Part shown: piece by piece, positions 27,506 to 35,409 of the stretch
How positions within the stretch are numbered: position 1 is the stretch's first letter
Layout: the number at the start of each line of letters is the position of its first letter
Source of the DNA: Serratia plymuthica
Lineage (GTDB): Bacteria; Pseudomonadota; Gammaproteobacteria; Enterobacterales; Enterobacteriaceae
DNA length: 64,000 nucleotides
Assembly (NCBI RefSeq): GCF_018336935.1
Contig: NZ_CP068771.1
Location: forward strand, 5,332,001 to 5,396,000
Reading direction: 5' to 3'
Made by a program: the position numbers and the translations under genes
Notes under the pieces: generated by a model
What the model saw: only the letters and a program-made list of their open reading frames with translations
The model's database searches: none
What the model was told of the DNA's origin: nothing

Positions 27506-28541
27506 GAGACTTGGTTTTTTCACCCGGTTGTTGGATCAGGGCAGCGCGCAACAGCGTTACCGGCTGGCGACCGAACAGATCGTGCATGCCGAACGGGCCG
27601 GATTTGATACCGCCTGGGTGGCGCAGCACCATTTCCATGAGGATGAGGGCGGCCTGCCTTCGCCGCTGGTGTTTCTGGCACAGGTGGCGGCGCGCACCCG
27701 CCATATTCGGCTGGGCACCGGGGTTATCACGCTGCCGATGGAATCGGCGATTCGCGTGGCGGAAGACACCGCGGTGCTGGATCTGTTGTCCGACGGCCGG
27801 CTGGAGGTTGGCATTGCCGCCGGCGGCACCCCGTCCTCGTTCAGCGCCTTCGGGTTCGATGCCCAACAGCGCAATGCAGTGTTTGCCGACAACTTCGACA
27901 CCCTGCTGCGGGCCTGGCGCGGCGAGGCGTTGGGCGGCGAGGATAACCGTTTGTATCCGGCCGCGCCGCAGTTGGCGCAGCGCGTCTGGCAAGCCACCTT
28001 CTCGGCGGAAGGCGGCGAGCGCGCAGGGCGGGCCGGTGACGGCCTGATGCTGTCGCGCACTCAACCGCGCCCGGCGGATGCGCCGGATTTGCCGCTGGAC
28101 GCATTGCAAAACCCGATTATCGACGCCTATCTGGCGGCGCTGCCGCCCGGCATCGCGCCGCGCATCATGGGTTCGCGCACGGCGTTTGTCACCGACCACG
28201 GCCAGCAGGCGCGGGACTTCGCCGCGCAGGGGCTTGGCCGTGGGCTGGAACGCCTGCGCGCCAGTGGCCATCGGCCGTCCGATGAATCGCTCGACGGATT
28301 GATCCGCGCCTTTGACGTGCACCTGGGCACGCCGGAACAGGTTATCGCCTCGCTGCAAAAAGACAGCGCGCTGGCGCGAGTGACCGATCTGGCGTTTCAG
28401 GTGCATTCGATCGATCCGCCGCACGCCCATGTGCTGCGCTCGATCGAGCTGATCGCCCGCCATGTTGCTCCGGCGCTGGGCTGGCAACGCCGCAATCCCG
28501 CTTCCATCTCCCACGAACATCACGCTGAGGAAAAGGTATGA
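27495..28541 (+). CDS. Luciferase-like flavin-dependent monooxygenase
   Basis: 348-residue LLM-class protein with a TIM-barrel flavin fold: AGFDTAWVAQHHFHEDEGGLPSPL (the HH flavin/substrate loop), ARTRHIRLGTGVITLP, ESAIRVAEDTAVLDLLSDGR. Belongs, in my judgement, to the KPN_01858-like family linked to this ABC importer. It should use FMNH2 (supplied by another reductase) to oxygenate an imported small molecule. Start overlaps the ATPase end; its stop overlaps the next start (ATGA). Confidence 0.85.
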   Translation: MSSKRLGFFTRLLDQGSAQQRYRLATEQIVHAERAGFDTAWVAQHHFHEDEGGLPSPLVFLAQVAARTRHIRLGTGVITLPMESAIRVAEDTAVLDLLSDGRLEVGIAAGGTPSSFSAFGFDAQQRNAVFADNFDTLLRAWRGEALGGEDNRLYPAAPQLAQRVWQATFSAEGGERAGRAGDGLMLSRTQPRPADAPDLPLDALQNPIIDAYLAALPPGIAPRIMGSRTAFVTDHGQQARDFAAQGLGRGLERLRASGHRPSDESLDGLIRAFDVHLGTPEQVIASLQKDSALARVTDLAFQVHSIDPPHAHVLRSIELIARHVAPALGWQRRNPASISHEHHAEEKV

Positions 28542-29650
28542 CAGCCACATTGAACACTGAGGATCTGCTGGCGACGCTGGCAGAGATCGCGCCCGGCTCG
28601 GCCCTGGCGCAGGCCAGAGCGACGCGTCAGGCGGCGACGGACGCCATTCAGGCCAGCTATCTGGCGCTGTTTGCTCCCGCCGACGCCGGGGATTTCCCGC
28701 CGGCGCAGCGGCTGCTGATCGCGCAGCGCATCAGCGAATGGCAGGCCGACCGGCCATTGGCCGCACACTATGCGGCGTTGCTGCAACAGCTGGGCGGCGC
28801 ACCGTCCGGCCCGCGTTGGCAGGCGGCGCTGGATCATGCCGAACGGCTGGCGTTCAAACCCGCCAGCGCCGACGCACGGCATTTGCAGGCGTTGCAACAG
28901 GCCGGTTGGTCGCTGGACGATATCGTCACGCTGTCGCAACTGATCGCTTTTGTCAGCTTCCAAAGCCGCCTGCTGACCGGTTACCGGCTGCTGGGCGATC
29001 GCCCGGTTGAGGTGAGCGGCGCCCCGGTCAGGGCCGGCGTCTGGCGCACCGACGCCGTCACGTTGAGCGGCCGCCATGCGCCGCCGGCGTTTACCCGCCA
29101 GGAACTGGGGTGGGAGCCGTGGATCGCCGCCAAGCCGCTGGCGGAGTTCGATGAGCCGGGCCAGGCGTTGTTGACGCGTTTCGGCCATGGCGATTCGGAT
29201 TATTTCCGCCTGTTGGCGCGCAATCACCCGGTGCTGGAACAGCGCACGCTGGCGGACAGGGCGATTTTCTACACCCCCGGCGGGCTGGAGCGTAAAGATC
29301 GCGAACTGGCGGCGACGGTGGCCAGCAAGGTCAACGGCTGCATCTATTGCGCCTCGGTACACGCGCGCAAGGCGGCGCAACTGTCGAAACAAACGGAAGA
29401 GGTGCAGCGTCTGCTGGACGTAGCGCCGGGCGGCGTACTGAGCGAGGGGCAAGGGGAGCGCTGGCGGGCGCAGATTGATTTTGCCGCCGCGCTGTCCGCC
29501 ACGCCGCCGCAGGCTAACGCTCAGCATCTGGCAGCGCTGCGCGAGCAGGGGCTGGACGAACTGGCGTTGTTGGACCTGGTGCAGTCGACGGCGTTCTTTG
29601 CCTGGGCCAACCGGCTGATGCTGACGCTGGGCGAGCCCTTCGACGACTGA
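28538..29650 (+). CDS. CMD/AhpD-type peroxidase-like domain protein
   Basis: 370 residues containing two carboxymuconolactone-decarboxylase-like regions. The C-terminal one has the AhpD active site CxxC plus His (KVNGCIYCASVHARKAAQL) near residues 268-275; the N-terminal one lacks the cysteine pair. Matches the Avi_7169-type proteins linked to this importer and monooxygenase. A thiol-dependent peroxidase or a reductive step on the imported compound is plausible; substrate unknown. Confidence 0.8.
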   Translation: MTATLNTEDLLATLAEIAPGSALAQARATRQAATDAIQASYLALFAPADAGDFPPAQRLLIAQRISEWQADRPLAAHYAALLQQLGGAPSGPRWQAALDHAERLAFKPASADARHLQALQQAGWSLDDIVTLSQLIAFVSFQSRLLTGYRLLGDRPVEVSGAPVRAGVWRTDAVTLSGRHAPPAFTRQELGWEPWIAAKPLAEFDEPGQALLTRFGHGDSDYFRLLARNHPVLEQRTLADRAIFYTPGGLERKDRELAATVASKVNGCIYCASVHARKAAQLSKQTEEVQRLLDVAPGGVLSEGQGERWRAQIDFAAALSATPPQANAQHLAALREQGLDELALLDLVQSTAFFAWANRLMLTLGEPFDD

Positions 29651-29659
29651 GGCCGCGCC

Positions 29660-29796
29660 GCTTCGGCCTGTTGGCGGCATACCGGCCGGATATCTGCGTG
29701 CCGGGCGCCGCTTACACCGCGCTTTGCGTGCCTGGGCGCGAACGACACCCGCCGGTGCGGGCGTTTCTGGGGTGGTTGCAGCAGGAATTGCGGTAG
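29660..29796 (+). pseudogene. C-terminal remnant of a LysR-family regulator
   Basis: Reading backwards from the TAG at 29794-29796, the frame encodes about 45 codons ending AALCVPGRE-like (YTALCVPGRERHPPVRAFLG then WLQQELR), the typical tail of LysR substrate-binding domains. There is no start codon, helix-turn-helix or upstream homology before the preceding gene's stop, so only the tail survives. It may be what is left of the operon's former regulator. Confidence 0.45.
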
Positions 29797-29885
29797 CGAA
29801 CAAAGCACAAAATAAAAATTTTTCTGATGTGGGGCGTGGGAATATTGGGTAAATTCGATATTCCATTCCCATGAGAGAGATGTCC

Positions 29886-30473
29886 ATGAGCCAGCCAAGA
29901 ACTTCTGATTACCCGATTGATGCGCAGTTTATTGAACGCTGGTCGCCGCGCGCGCTGGCCAATGATCCGATCGACGACGAAACCCTGCTGAGCTTCTTTG
30001 AAGCGGCGCGCTGGTCGCCTTCGGCGTATAACATCCAGCCCTGGCGTTTTGCTTACAGCAAGCACGGTTCGGCCAGCTGGGACAGCTATCTGGATTTCCT
30101 GATTGAGTTCAACCGCGGTTGGGCGCAGCACGCCTCGGCGCTGGTGGTGGTGATCTCCAAAACCACCAGCCTGAACGGTGAGAAGGAAGTCGCTAACCCG
30201 AGCCATGCGTTCGATGCCGGCGCCGCCTGGGCGAACCTGGCGTTGCAGGCGCATTTGAAAGGCTGGCTGACCCACTGCATGGGCGGCGTCCACCACGACA
30301 AAATCAAGGCGGCGCTGAACCTGCCGGATAACTATGTGGTACACGGCATGGTGGCGATCGGCAAAGCGGGCGATAAATCCCTGTTGCCGGAGTTCCTGCA
30401 GCAAAAGGAGATCCCTTCAGGGCGGTTGCCGCTGGAGCAGACGGTGGTCGAAGGGCTGAACTTCACCCTGTAA
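29886..30473 (+). CDS. Nitroreductase-family FMN protein
   Basis: 195 residues with nitroreductase-fold motifs: IERWSPRALANDPI at the N-terminus (Arg-Ser-x-Arg FMN phosphate contact), FFEAARWSPSAYNIQPWRF, and C-terminal VHGMVAIGKAGD. Likely an NAD(P)H-dependent flavoprotein reductase of quinones or nitro compounds. ATG 29886 is chosen as AGAGAG precedes it; in-frame ATGs at 29871 and 29880 are alternatives. Single gene with a terminator after it. Confidence 0.85.
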   Translation: MSQPRTSDYPIDAQFIERWSPRALANDPIDDETLLSFFEAARWSPSAYNIQPWRFAYSKHGSASWDSYLDFLIEFNRGWAQHASALVVVISKTTSLNGEKEVANPSHAFDAGAAWANLALQAHLKGWLTHCMGGVHHDKIKAALNLPDNYVVHGMVAIGKAGDKSLLPEFLQQKEIPSGRLPLEQTVVEGLNFTL

Positions 30474-30490
30474 TAGTTCCGTCTGACGTG

Positions 30491-30525
30491 AAAAAGCCCG
30501 CAGAGCATGACTTTGCGGGCTTTTT
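30491..30525. terminator. Bidirectional rho-independent terminator
   Basis: AAAAAGCCCGCA / TGCGGGCTTTTT with an 11-base loop, between the convergent nitroreductase and XRE-cupin genes. A-run on one side and T-run on the other allow use in both directions. Confidence 0.88.
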
Positions 30526-30532
30526 GCTTTCT

Positions 30533-31102
30533 TCAGGCTTTGCTCATCACCACGACCAGATAAATGCAGGGTTCACCGCTCTCGTTTTTGAACACGCAGT
30601 CCGCCGGTGGGCCAAGTTCCAGGCAATCCCCTTCGGCCATTTCATGGCGATTTTCCCCTTCCTGGAACACCAGCTCGCCGGACAGCAGCCAGATTAACTG
30701 GCGTTTGGCGGCGTAGACGGAGGCCGGCATCGGGATCTCCGCCCCGGCGGGCAGTTCAACGCGCACCAGATCGAGCGGAATGTCTGAGCGCGGGGACACA
30801 TGACGGCGAACGTAACCGCTTTCGGGATCGACCCAGACCGGTTGATCCTCCCGGCGCAACAGCCGGCCCCCCTGCGTTTCCGCACGGGCAATCAGTTTGG
30901 ACATGCTCAGGCCGAAGGCGCCGGAGAGCCTGGCCAGCAGCATGGCGGTAGGGCTGCTGTCGCCGCGTTCAATTTTATGCACCATGGCCCGCGAAACGCC
31001 GGCCCGTTCGGCCAGATCGGACAAGGACCAATGGCGGGCTTCGCGTTCGATGCGGATGCGTGCGCCGATGCGCTGATTTAGGTTGTCTAATTTATTATTC
31101 AT
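30533..31102 (-). CDS. XRE-family regulator with C-terminal cupin domain
   Basis: 189 residues: helix-turn-helix at residues 10-65 (WSLSDLAERAGVSRAMVHKI) and a cupin sensor from about residue 110 (IWLLSGELVFQEGENRHEMAEGD). Start ATG 31102. Only 39 bases from the divergent acetyltransferase start, so it probably regulates that gene and itself. Related PuuR/SutR-type proteins sense small amines or sulphur compounds; the ligand here is unknown. Confidence 0.85.
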   Translation of the reverse strand: MNNKLDNLNQRIGARIRIEREARHWSLSDLAERAGVSRAMVHKIERGDSSPTAMLLARLSGAFGLSMSKLIARAETQGGRLLRREDQPVWVDPESGYVRRHVSPRSDIPLDLVRVELPAGAEIPMPASVYAAKRQLIWLLSGELVFQEGENRHEMAEGDCLELGPPADCVFKNESGEPCIYLVVVMSKA

Positions 31103-31141
31103 ATCGTAGTATGATAGTGGACAGTCAACCAGGGGGTCAAC

Positions 31142-31660
31142 ATGCTTATCCGTAACGCGACTATAACCGATAGCGAAGGCATTGCCGCTATCTATAACGA
31201 CGCCGTGCTTAACACCACGGCGATCTGGAATGAACTCACCGTCGATGCGGCGAACCGTGCGGCGTGGATGGCGGAACGCCAGGCGGCGGGGTATCCGGTG
31301 CTGGTGGCCAACAATGAGGCGGGTGAGGTGATTGGCTATGCCTCGTTTGGCGACTGGCGGGCGTGGGACGGCTATCGTCACACCGTGGAGCATTCGGTGT
31401 ATGTGCGGCGCGACAGCCGCGGCGGCGGGGTGGGGAAAACCCTGTTGCTTGCCCTGATTGAGCAGGCGAGAGCTATCGGCAAGCATGTGATGGTGGCGGG
31501 CATCGAATCCGGCAATGACGCGTCGATACGGCTGCACCTGAATCTGGGGTTCCAGAACGTGGGGCGGATGAGCGAAGTGGGCGCCAAATTCGGCAAATGG
31601 CTGGATTTGACCTTTTTGCAGTTGCAGCTTGATCACGAAATATCACCGCCGGCGCGCTAA
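31142..31660 (+). CDS. GNAT acetyltransferase (phosphinothricin/methionine sulfoximine type)
   Basis: 172 residues. The acetyl-CoA loop is EHSVYVRRDSRGGGVGKTLL near residue 83 (R/Q-x-x-G-x-G/A type), and IRNATITDSEGIAAIYNDAVLNTTA at the N-terminus is typical of PAT/MddA proteins that acetylate phosphinothricin or methionine sulfoximine. Divergent from the XRE-cupin gene. It lies close to the phosphonate cluster but on the other strand beyond the terminator, so a self-resistance role is only a speculation. Confidence 0.82.
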   Translation: MLIRNATITDSEGIAAIYNDAVLNTTAIWNELTVDAANRAAWMAERQAAGYPVLVANNEAGEVIGYASFGDWRAWDGYRHTVEHSVYVRRDSRGGGVGKTLLLALIEQARAIGKHVMVAGIESGNDASIRLHLNLGFQNVGRMSEVGAKFGKWLDLTFLQLQLDHEISPPAR

Positions 31661-31664
31661 TACT

Positions 31665-32108
31665 ATGAATATCATGCTATTGCTGCTGGTGGCGGCGGGC
31701 GTCAGCCTGGTCGTCCAGAACCTGCTGATGGTGCGCATTAGCGCAAGCGCATCGACGATCCTGATCGCCCTGGTGTTGAATTCCAGCGTCGGCCTGTTGC
31801 TGTTGATGACGCTGCTGTTCGCCAAAAACGGCGCGAGCGCCCTGGCTGAGGTGACCGGCAACTTCAGGATCTGGATGCTGTTGCCCGGCCTGCTGGGGTC
31901 GTTTTTTGTCTTTTCCGGCATTTTGGGTTACCAAAAACTGGGGGCAGCGACCACCATTTCGGTGTTGGTCGCCAGCCAGCTGGTGGCGGGGTTGGCGGCG
32001 GACATTTACAAGGCCGGGCCGGCGGCGTTGCGCGACAACCTGCCTGCGCTACTCGGCGCCGTTTTGTTGGTGGTGGGCGCTTTTTTGGTGGCCAGAAGAA
32101 GTTTTTGA
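31665..32108 (+). CDS. DMT/YdcZ-family small membrane protein
   Basis: 147 residues with about five membrane helices (MNIMLLLLVAAGVSLVVQNLL, LVASQLVAGLAADIYKAGP, LLGAVLLVVGAFLVARRSF), the DUF606/YdcZ half-size transporter family. ATG 31665 follows the acetyltransferase stop by four bases, so the two are co-transcribed. Such proteins often form paired exporters, but a partner is not present. Confidence 0.82.
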   Translation: MNIMLLLLVAAGVSLVVQNLLMVRISASASTILIALVLNSSVGLLLLMTLLFAKNGASALAEVTGNFRIWMLLPGLLGSFFVFSGILGYQKLGAATTISVLVASQLVAGLAADIYKAGPAALRDNLPALLGAVLLVVGAFLVARRSF

Positions 32109-32115
32109 ACAGAAA

Positions 32116-32145
32116 AAGCCCGCCGGTTTTCCCCCTGGCGGGCTT
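32116..32145. terminator. Strong terminator closing the phosphonate operon
   Basis: AAGCCCGCC / GGCGGGCTT with a 12-base loop. On the minus strand the stem is followed by TTTTTCT, a good terminator directly after the last gene of the cluster; on the plus strand it also follows the YdcZ-like gene. Confidence 0.85.
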
Positions 32146-32155
32146 GTCGTGCAGG

Positions 32156-33415
32156 TTAGCCGTTTTCACTCAGGCGATCGGGCGGTGCGTCTATGCCGAG
32201 TATGGCGGTGCTTTTACGGTATGAACACAAGATAAAGGCGAGCCCGAGCAAACAGGCGGAAATGATGACAAACCTGCTGTTGATCAACTGCGACAGCGCG
32301 CCCCCCAGCAGAGCGGCCGGCGGCATGATCCCCCAGGTGATGAAGCGAAAGCTGGCGTTGATCCGACCCAGAAGGTATTCGGGGCTAACCAACTGCCGGA
32401 GGCTGATAATATTGACCACTCCAATGGACGAGCCCCAGCCTGCGCAAAACAGGAAGACGCCGAGTAGCAGCTGATCTTGCGGTGCCGCTTGCGTTACGGT
32501 GCAAATAGCCAAAGTAAAAAGGCTGTAGATCATCCCGCCCACCATGATGCTGCGCCCATGCCCCAACCGTTCGCTGGCCTTGCCGGCGCAGAGCGCGCCG
32601 ATCAATCCACCCAGCCCCTGCAACCCCAGAATCAAGCCGACCTGCGTGGTAGCAAGGCCCAGCGTTCGGGTGAGATAAACCATGATTTGCGGGGTCGCCG
32701 CGCAGGCGAAGATGTTCCACACCGCGCCGATAATCACCAGGCGGCGTAACGGCGGTGAATGGAAAAGGGTGTGAATGCCCAGCTTGATTTGACTGAGGCT
32801 TGACGGACGGGCGCCCTCGGGAGGCGCTGGTTTATTCTTGGGTACGGTCAGGATCATGCCGCTGCCCACCAGAAACAGCAGGCTGTTCACTAACAAGGCT
32901 CCCGGAATGCCGGCAATTTTTAACAGCATGCCGCCCACGGCAGGCCCGACCAACTCTGCCGCGCCGGCAATGGCCGCCAGAGCGCCGTTGCCTTTGGCAA
33001 TCAGCCGTCCGGGAACCAGCGCAGGGATATAAGTCCAGTAGGCCACTTCAAAATAGACATTGGCGGCGCCGACGATAAAGACCATCGCCGCCAGGGTCAT
33101 CACCGACAATGCGCCGATCCAAACGATAAACATGATGATCAGCAACAAAACGACGCGCAGAAAATTGGCGCAAAACAGAATCGACCGGCGCTCCCACTTA
33201 TCTGCAGACACGCCGGCGATCAGGCTGAAGATGATAAAGGGCAAACGTTCGCTGGCGGCGAGAAGGCCTATCTCAAAGGGGGTCGCATCAAGAAAGGTGA
33301 TGGCGATGAGCGGGATAACGATAATCACTATCGCCGTGCCGAGCTGAGTGGCGATATCTCCCATACAGAATCGTACGAAGGCCGGATAATGAAAAATCGA
33401 ATCCCGTGTCGTCAT
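32156..33415 (-). CDS. MFS exporter (EntS-like), last gene of phosphonate cluster
   Basis: 419 residues with 12 membrane segments, of the MFS_3/EntS type used for small-molecule efflux (FCMGDIATQLGTAIVIIVIPLIA, then ADKWERRSILFCANFLRVV as the A-motif loop). AAGGAAG lies about nine bases before ATG 33415. It follows the ATP-grasp gene by 42 bases on the same strand and is followed by the strong terminator, so it belongs to the cluster and may export the product or provide self-protection. Confidence 0.85.
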   Translation of the reverse strand: MTTRDSIFHYPAFVRFCMGDIATQLGTAIVIIVIPLIAITFLDATPFEIGLLAASERLPFIIFSLIAGVSADKWERRSILFCANFLRVVLLLIIMFIVWIGALSVMTLAAMVFIVGAANVYFEVAYWTYIPALVPGRLIAKGNGALAAIAGAAELVGPAVGGMLLKIAGIPGALLVNSLLFLVGSGMILTVPKNKPAPPEGARPSSLSQIKLGIHTLFHSPPLRRLVIIGAVWNIFACAATPQIMVYLTRTLGLATTQVGLILGLQGLGGLIGALCAGKASERLGHGRSIMVGGMIYSLFTLAICTVTQAAPQDQLLLGVFLFCAGWGSSIGVVNIISLRQLVSPEYLLGRINASFRFITWGIMPPAALLGGALSQLINSRFVIISACLLGLAFILCSYRKSTAILGIDAPPDRLSENG

Positions 33416-33457
33416 TTGAGTATCTTCCTTAACTCGCCAGTGTGCATGCAGTAAAAC

Positions 33458-34750
33458 TTACGCAAAGTATTTTGCCGTTTCCAATCCAATCAGCGCATCT
33501 ATTTCGTTCAGGAAGCGATGCCCTTTTTCAGCCACTTCCTGCGGGGTTTCGGCCAGGATAATGACGTGCCCCATAATGCTGAAATTGCCCCCGTAGCGCC
33601 CAACCTCCTTGCCGGCAAAGATATTCAGCGTATTGTGCGGGATCTCGTAGCGAGCCAGCAGTTCATCGAGCTGTTCCGGTCGGAAGGATGAGGAGATGGT
33701 GCCCCCATGTCTGGCCGCCACCGCGAGAGTGATCCCCGCATTGGTAAACCCATCGTCGCTGACATTGACCGGCTCCCCCAGATGCAGACGGATCAGATAC
33801 TCGAAAGGATCGTGGCCTGTCTGAATCTGATACATGATCGGAGACACGCTGCCCATCATTCGGGCATTGATTTCCACCAGCACCGGGCCGCTGTCGGTTA
33901 ACAGCAATTCTACGTGATACAGGCCAATCTGAATGTTCAGGGCGGTAAACACCGCTTGCAGATAGGTTTTCATCTCTTCACGCGTCTGCTTCGGCAGGCC
34001 GGAGGGCATGACCGCCGCCAGCTCCAGCAGGTCGTAATAATGCGCGCGGTAACGGGTGGTGGTGGCGTAAAACATGACCTCGCCTTCACGCACGATCACC
34101 TCGGCGGAGTGCAGGGTGCCGGTGACGTATTCTTCGATGATATATTCATGCGACACAAGGCTGTCAATCAAGGCGCTGTTGGCCCGATCGATCTTCAGGT
34201 TATCGATATAACTATCGAAATCGCTCTGCGTGTGGCAAATAGCGGAAAATTGTTTGGCAAAGCCGCGAATGGGTTTTACCACAAACGGCAGCTTGATTTT
34301 TTTTGGCCCTTGCAACAGTTCCTCTTCATTTAACACCTCAAAGTCCGGTGAGCGGATACCGTTGTTCTTAAGGGTGGTACGCAAGCGATTTTTAAATATC
34401 GCATTGCCCAGATCTTGCGGGCTGGGATAGCGCGTTCCCCATTTTTCAGCCGCACAGGCGGCCGCCATGATGCCGGTCTCGGCCGAGCTGATTACCGTGT
34501 CGAACGGATTCTCTTTCACCAAGGCCTCGAGTACCGGGAAAAGATGCTCGTTTTCCAAGGTGTCTACCTCGATATAACGATCGACATGCCCTAACTGGTT
34601 AGCCAGTTTCGCCGGGTCTTTCGACATGATGCTGACGAAGCTCGACGACTTGGTCGGATGAATAAAGGTGACCTGATGGCCGAGCCGCTGAGCGCTGCGA
34701 AAGGCGTTCAGACCGGTCGGGGTGCTGTCGATAAAGATAACGTGAGCCAT
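33458..34750 (-). CDS. ATP-grasp carboxylate-amine ligase
   Basis: 430-residue BacD/CarB-like ATP-grasp enzyme: N-terminal Rossmann domain (VIFIDSTPTGLNAFRSAQ), ATP-binding KLPFVVKPIRG, adenine-region EEYVTGTLHSAEVIV and metal-binding PVLVEINARMMG. These ligases join a carboxylate, via an acyl-phosphate, to an amine, often two amino acids. In a phosphonate cluster it likely couples an amino acid to the aminophosphonate (inference). ATG 34750 is preferred over 34756 because AAGGAG then sits at a normal distance. Confidence 0.85.
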   Translation of the reverse strand: MAHVIFIDSTPTGLNAFRSAQRLGHQVTFIHPTKSSSFVSIMSKDPAKLANQLGHVDRYIEVDTLENEHLFPVLEALVKENPFDTVISSAETGIMAAACAAEKWGTRYPSPQDLGNAIFKNRLRTTLKNNGIRSPDFEVLNEEELLQGPKKIKLPFVVKPIRGFAKQFSAICHTQSDFDSYIDNLKIDRANSALIDSLVSHEYIIEEYVTGTLHSAEVIVREGEVMFYATTTRYRAHYYDLLELAAVMPSGLPKQTREEMKTYLQAVFTALNIQIGLYHVELLLTDSGPVLVEINARMMGSVSPIMYQIQTGHDPFEYLIRLHLGEPVNVSDDGFTNAGITLAVAARHGGTISSSFRPEQLDELLARYEIPHNTLNIFAGKEVGRYGGNFSIMGHVIILAETPQEVAEKGHRFLNEIDALIGLETAKYFA

Positions 34751-34779
34751 AAGCATTTCTCCTTGGAATAAAGTAGCAA

Positions 34780-35409
34780 CTAATGTGGGAAACCGCAGAT
34801 CAACAGATTGATAAAGAACAGCACGCTTAGAGCCGTGACGCAGAACGTGGCGTTGGGCATACGAATGGGAACGCAGGTTATTTGCAAAATGGAAATGATG
34901 GCCGTAATGAGCAGCACCAGACCGCCGGGCAAATAACCGGCCGTGTTCAGCAACAGCATATTGATGATGATAAAAGCGGCATAAGGCGTTTGCAGGCCAT
35001 AAGCGCTCTCGTCTCCCGCGCCTGTCTGCAGAGTAAAGTGCGACAGGCGTACGCAGCCAAACAGGACGATGGAGGCCGAAATAACGCCGGTCAGCAGGGG
35101 GGCATAGGCAAACTGCTGGAACAGCAATACGGCGGTAACCACGTTGAAATTCAGCATATCGGCCAACGTATCGAACTGTTTGCCAAATGCCCGTTTCTCC
35201 TGCTGATGAGCATAAAAACGCCGGGCCAGATATCCATCAAGGTGATCGAGCAAAATAGCGATAAACACCAGCAGGATTGCCCACTCTGCGCGGTGGGCTA
35301 AAACCAGCATCAGCGCTACGATCCCCGCCAGAACATTGATGGCGGTTACCAGATTCGCGCCATCTATATATTTACCGGGCATCAGCCAGTGGCGTTGCGG
35401 TGACATCAT
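34780..35409 (-). CDS. CDP-alcohol phosphatidyltransferase-family membrane enzyme
   Basis: 209 residues, several membrane helices, with the family active site D-x2-D-G-x2-A-R ... G-x3-D-x3-D: ILLDHLDGYLARRF near residue 55, then FGKQFDTLADM. The spacer between the two halves is longer than usual (YAHQQEKRA). Enzymes of this type transfer a headgroup from a CMP-activated donor to an alcohol or diacylglycerol. Next to a nucleotidyltransferase in a phosphonate cluster it suggests use of a CMP-phosphonate, as proposed for phosphonolipid headgroups. Start overlaps the upstream aminotransferase stop (ATGA). Confidence 0.85.
   Translation of the reverse strand: MMSPQRHWLMPGKYIDGANLVTAINVLAGIVALMLVLAHRAEWAILLVFIAILLDHLDGYLARRFYAHQQEKRAFGKQFDTLADMLNFNVVTAVLLFQQFAYAPLLTGVISASIVLFGCVRLSHFTLQTGAGDESAYGLQTPYAAFIIINMLLLNTAGYLPGGLVLLITAIISILQITCVPIRMPNATFCVTALSVLFFINLLICGFPH

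Noticed and set aside
27300..28550. 416-codon minus-strand frame opposite the monooxygenase gene
   Set aside because: It has no conserved domain and is fully covered by two plus-strand genes with strong motifs.
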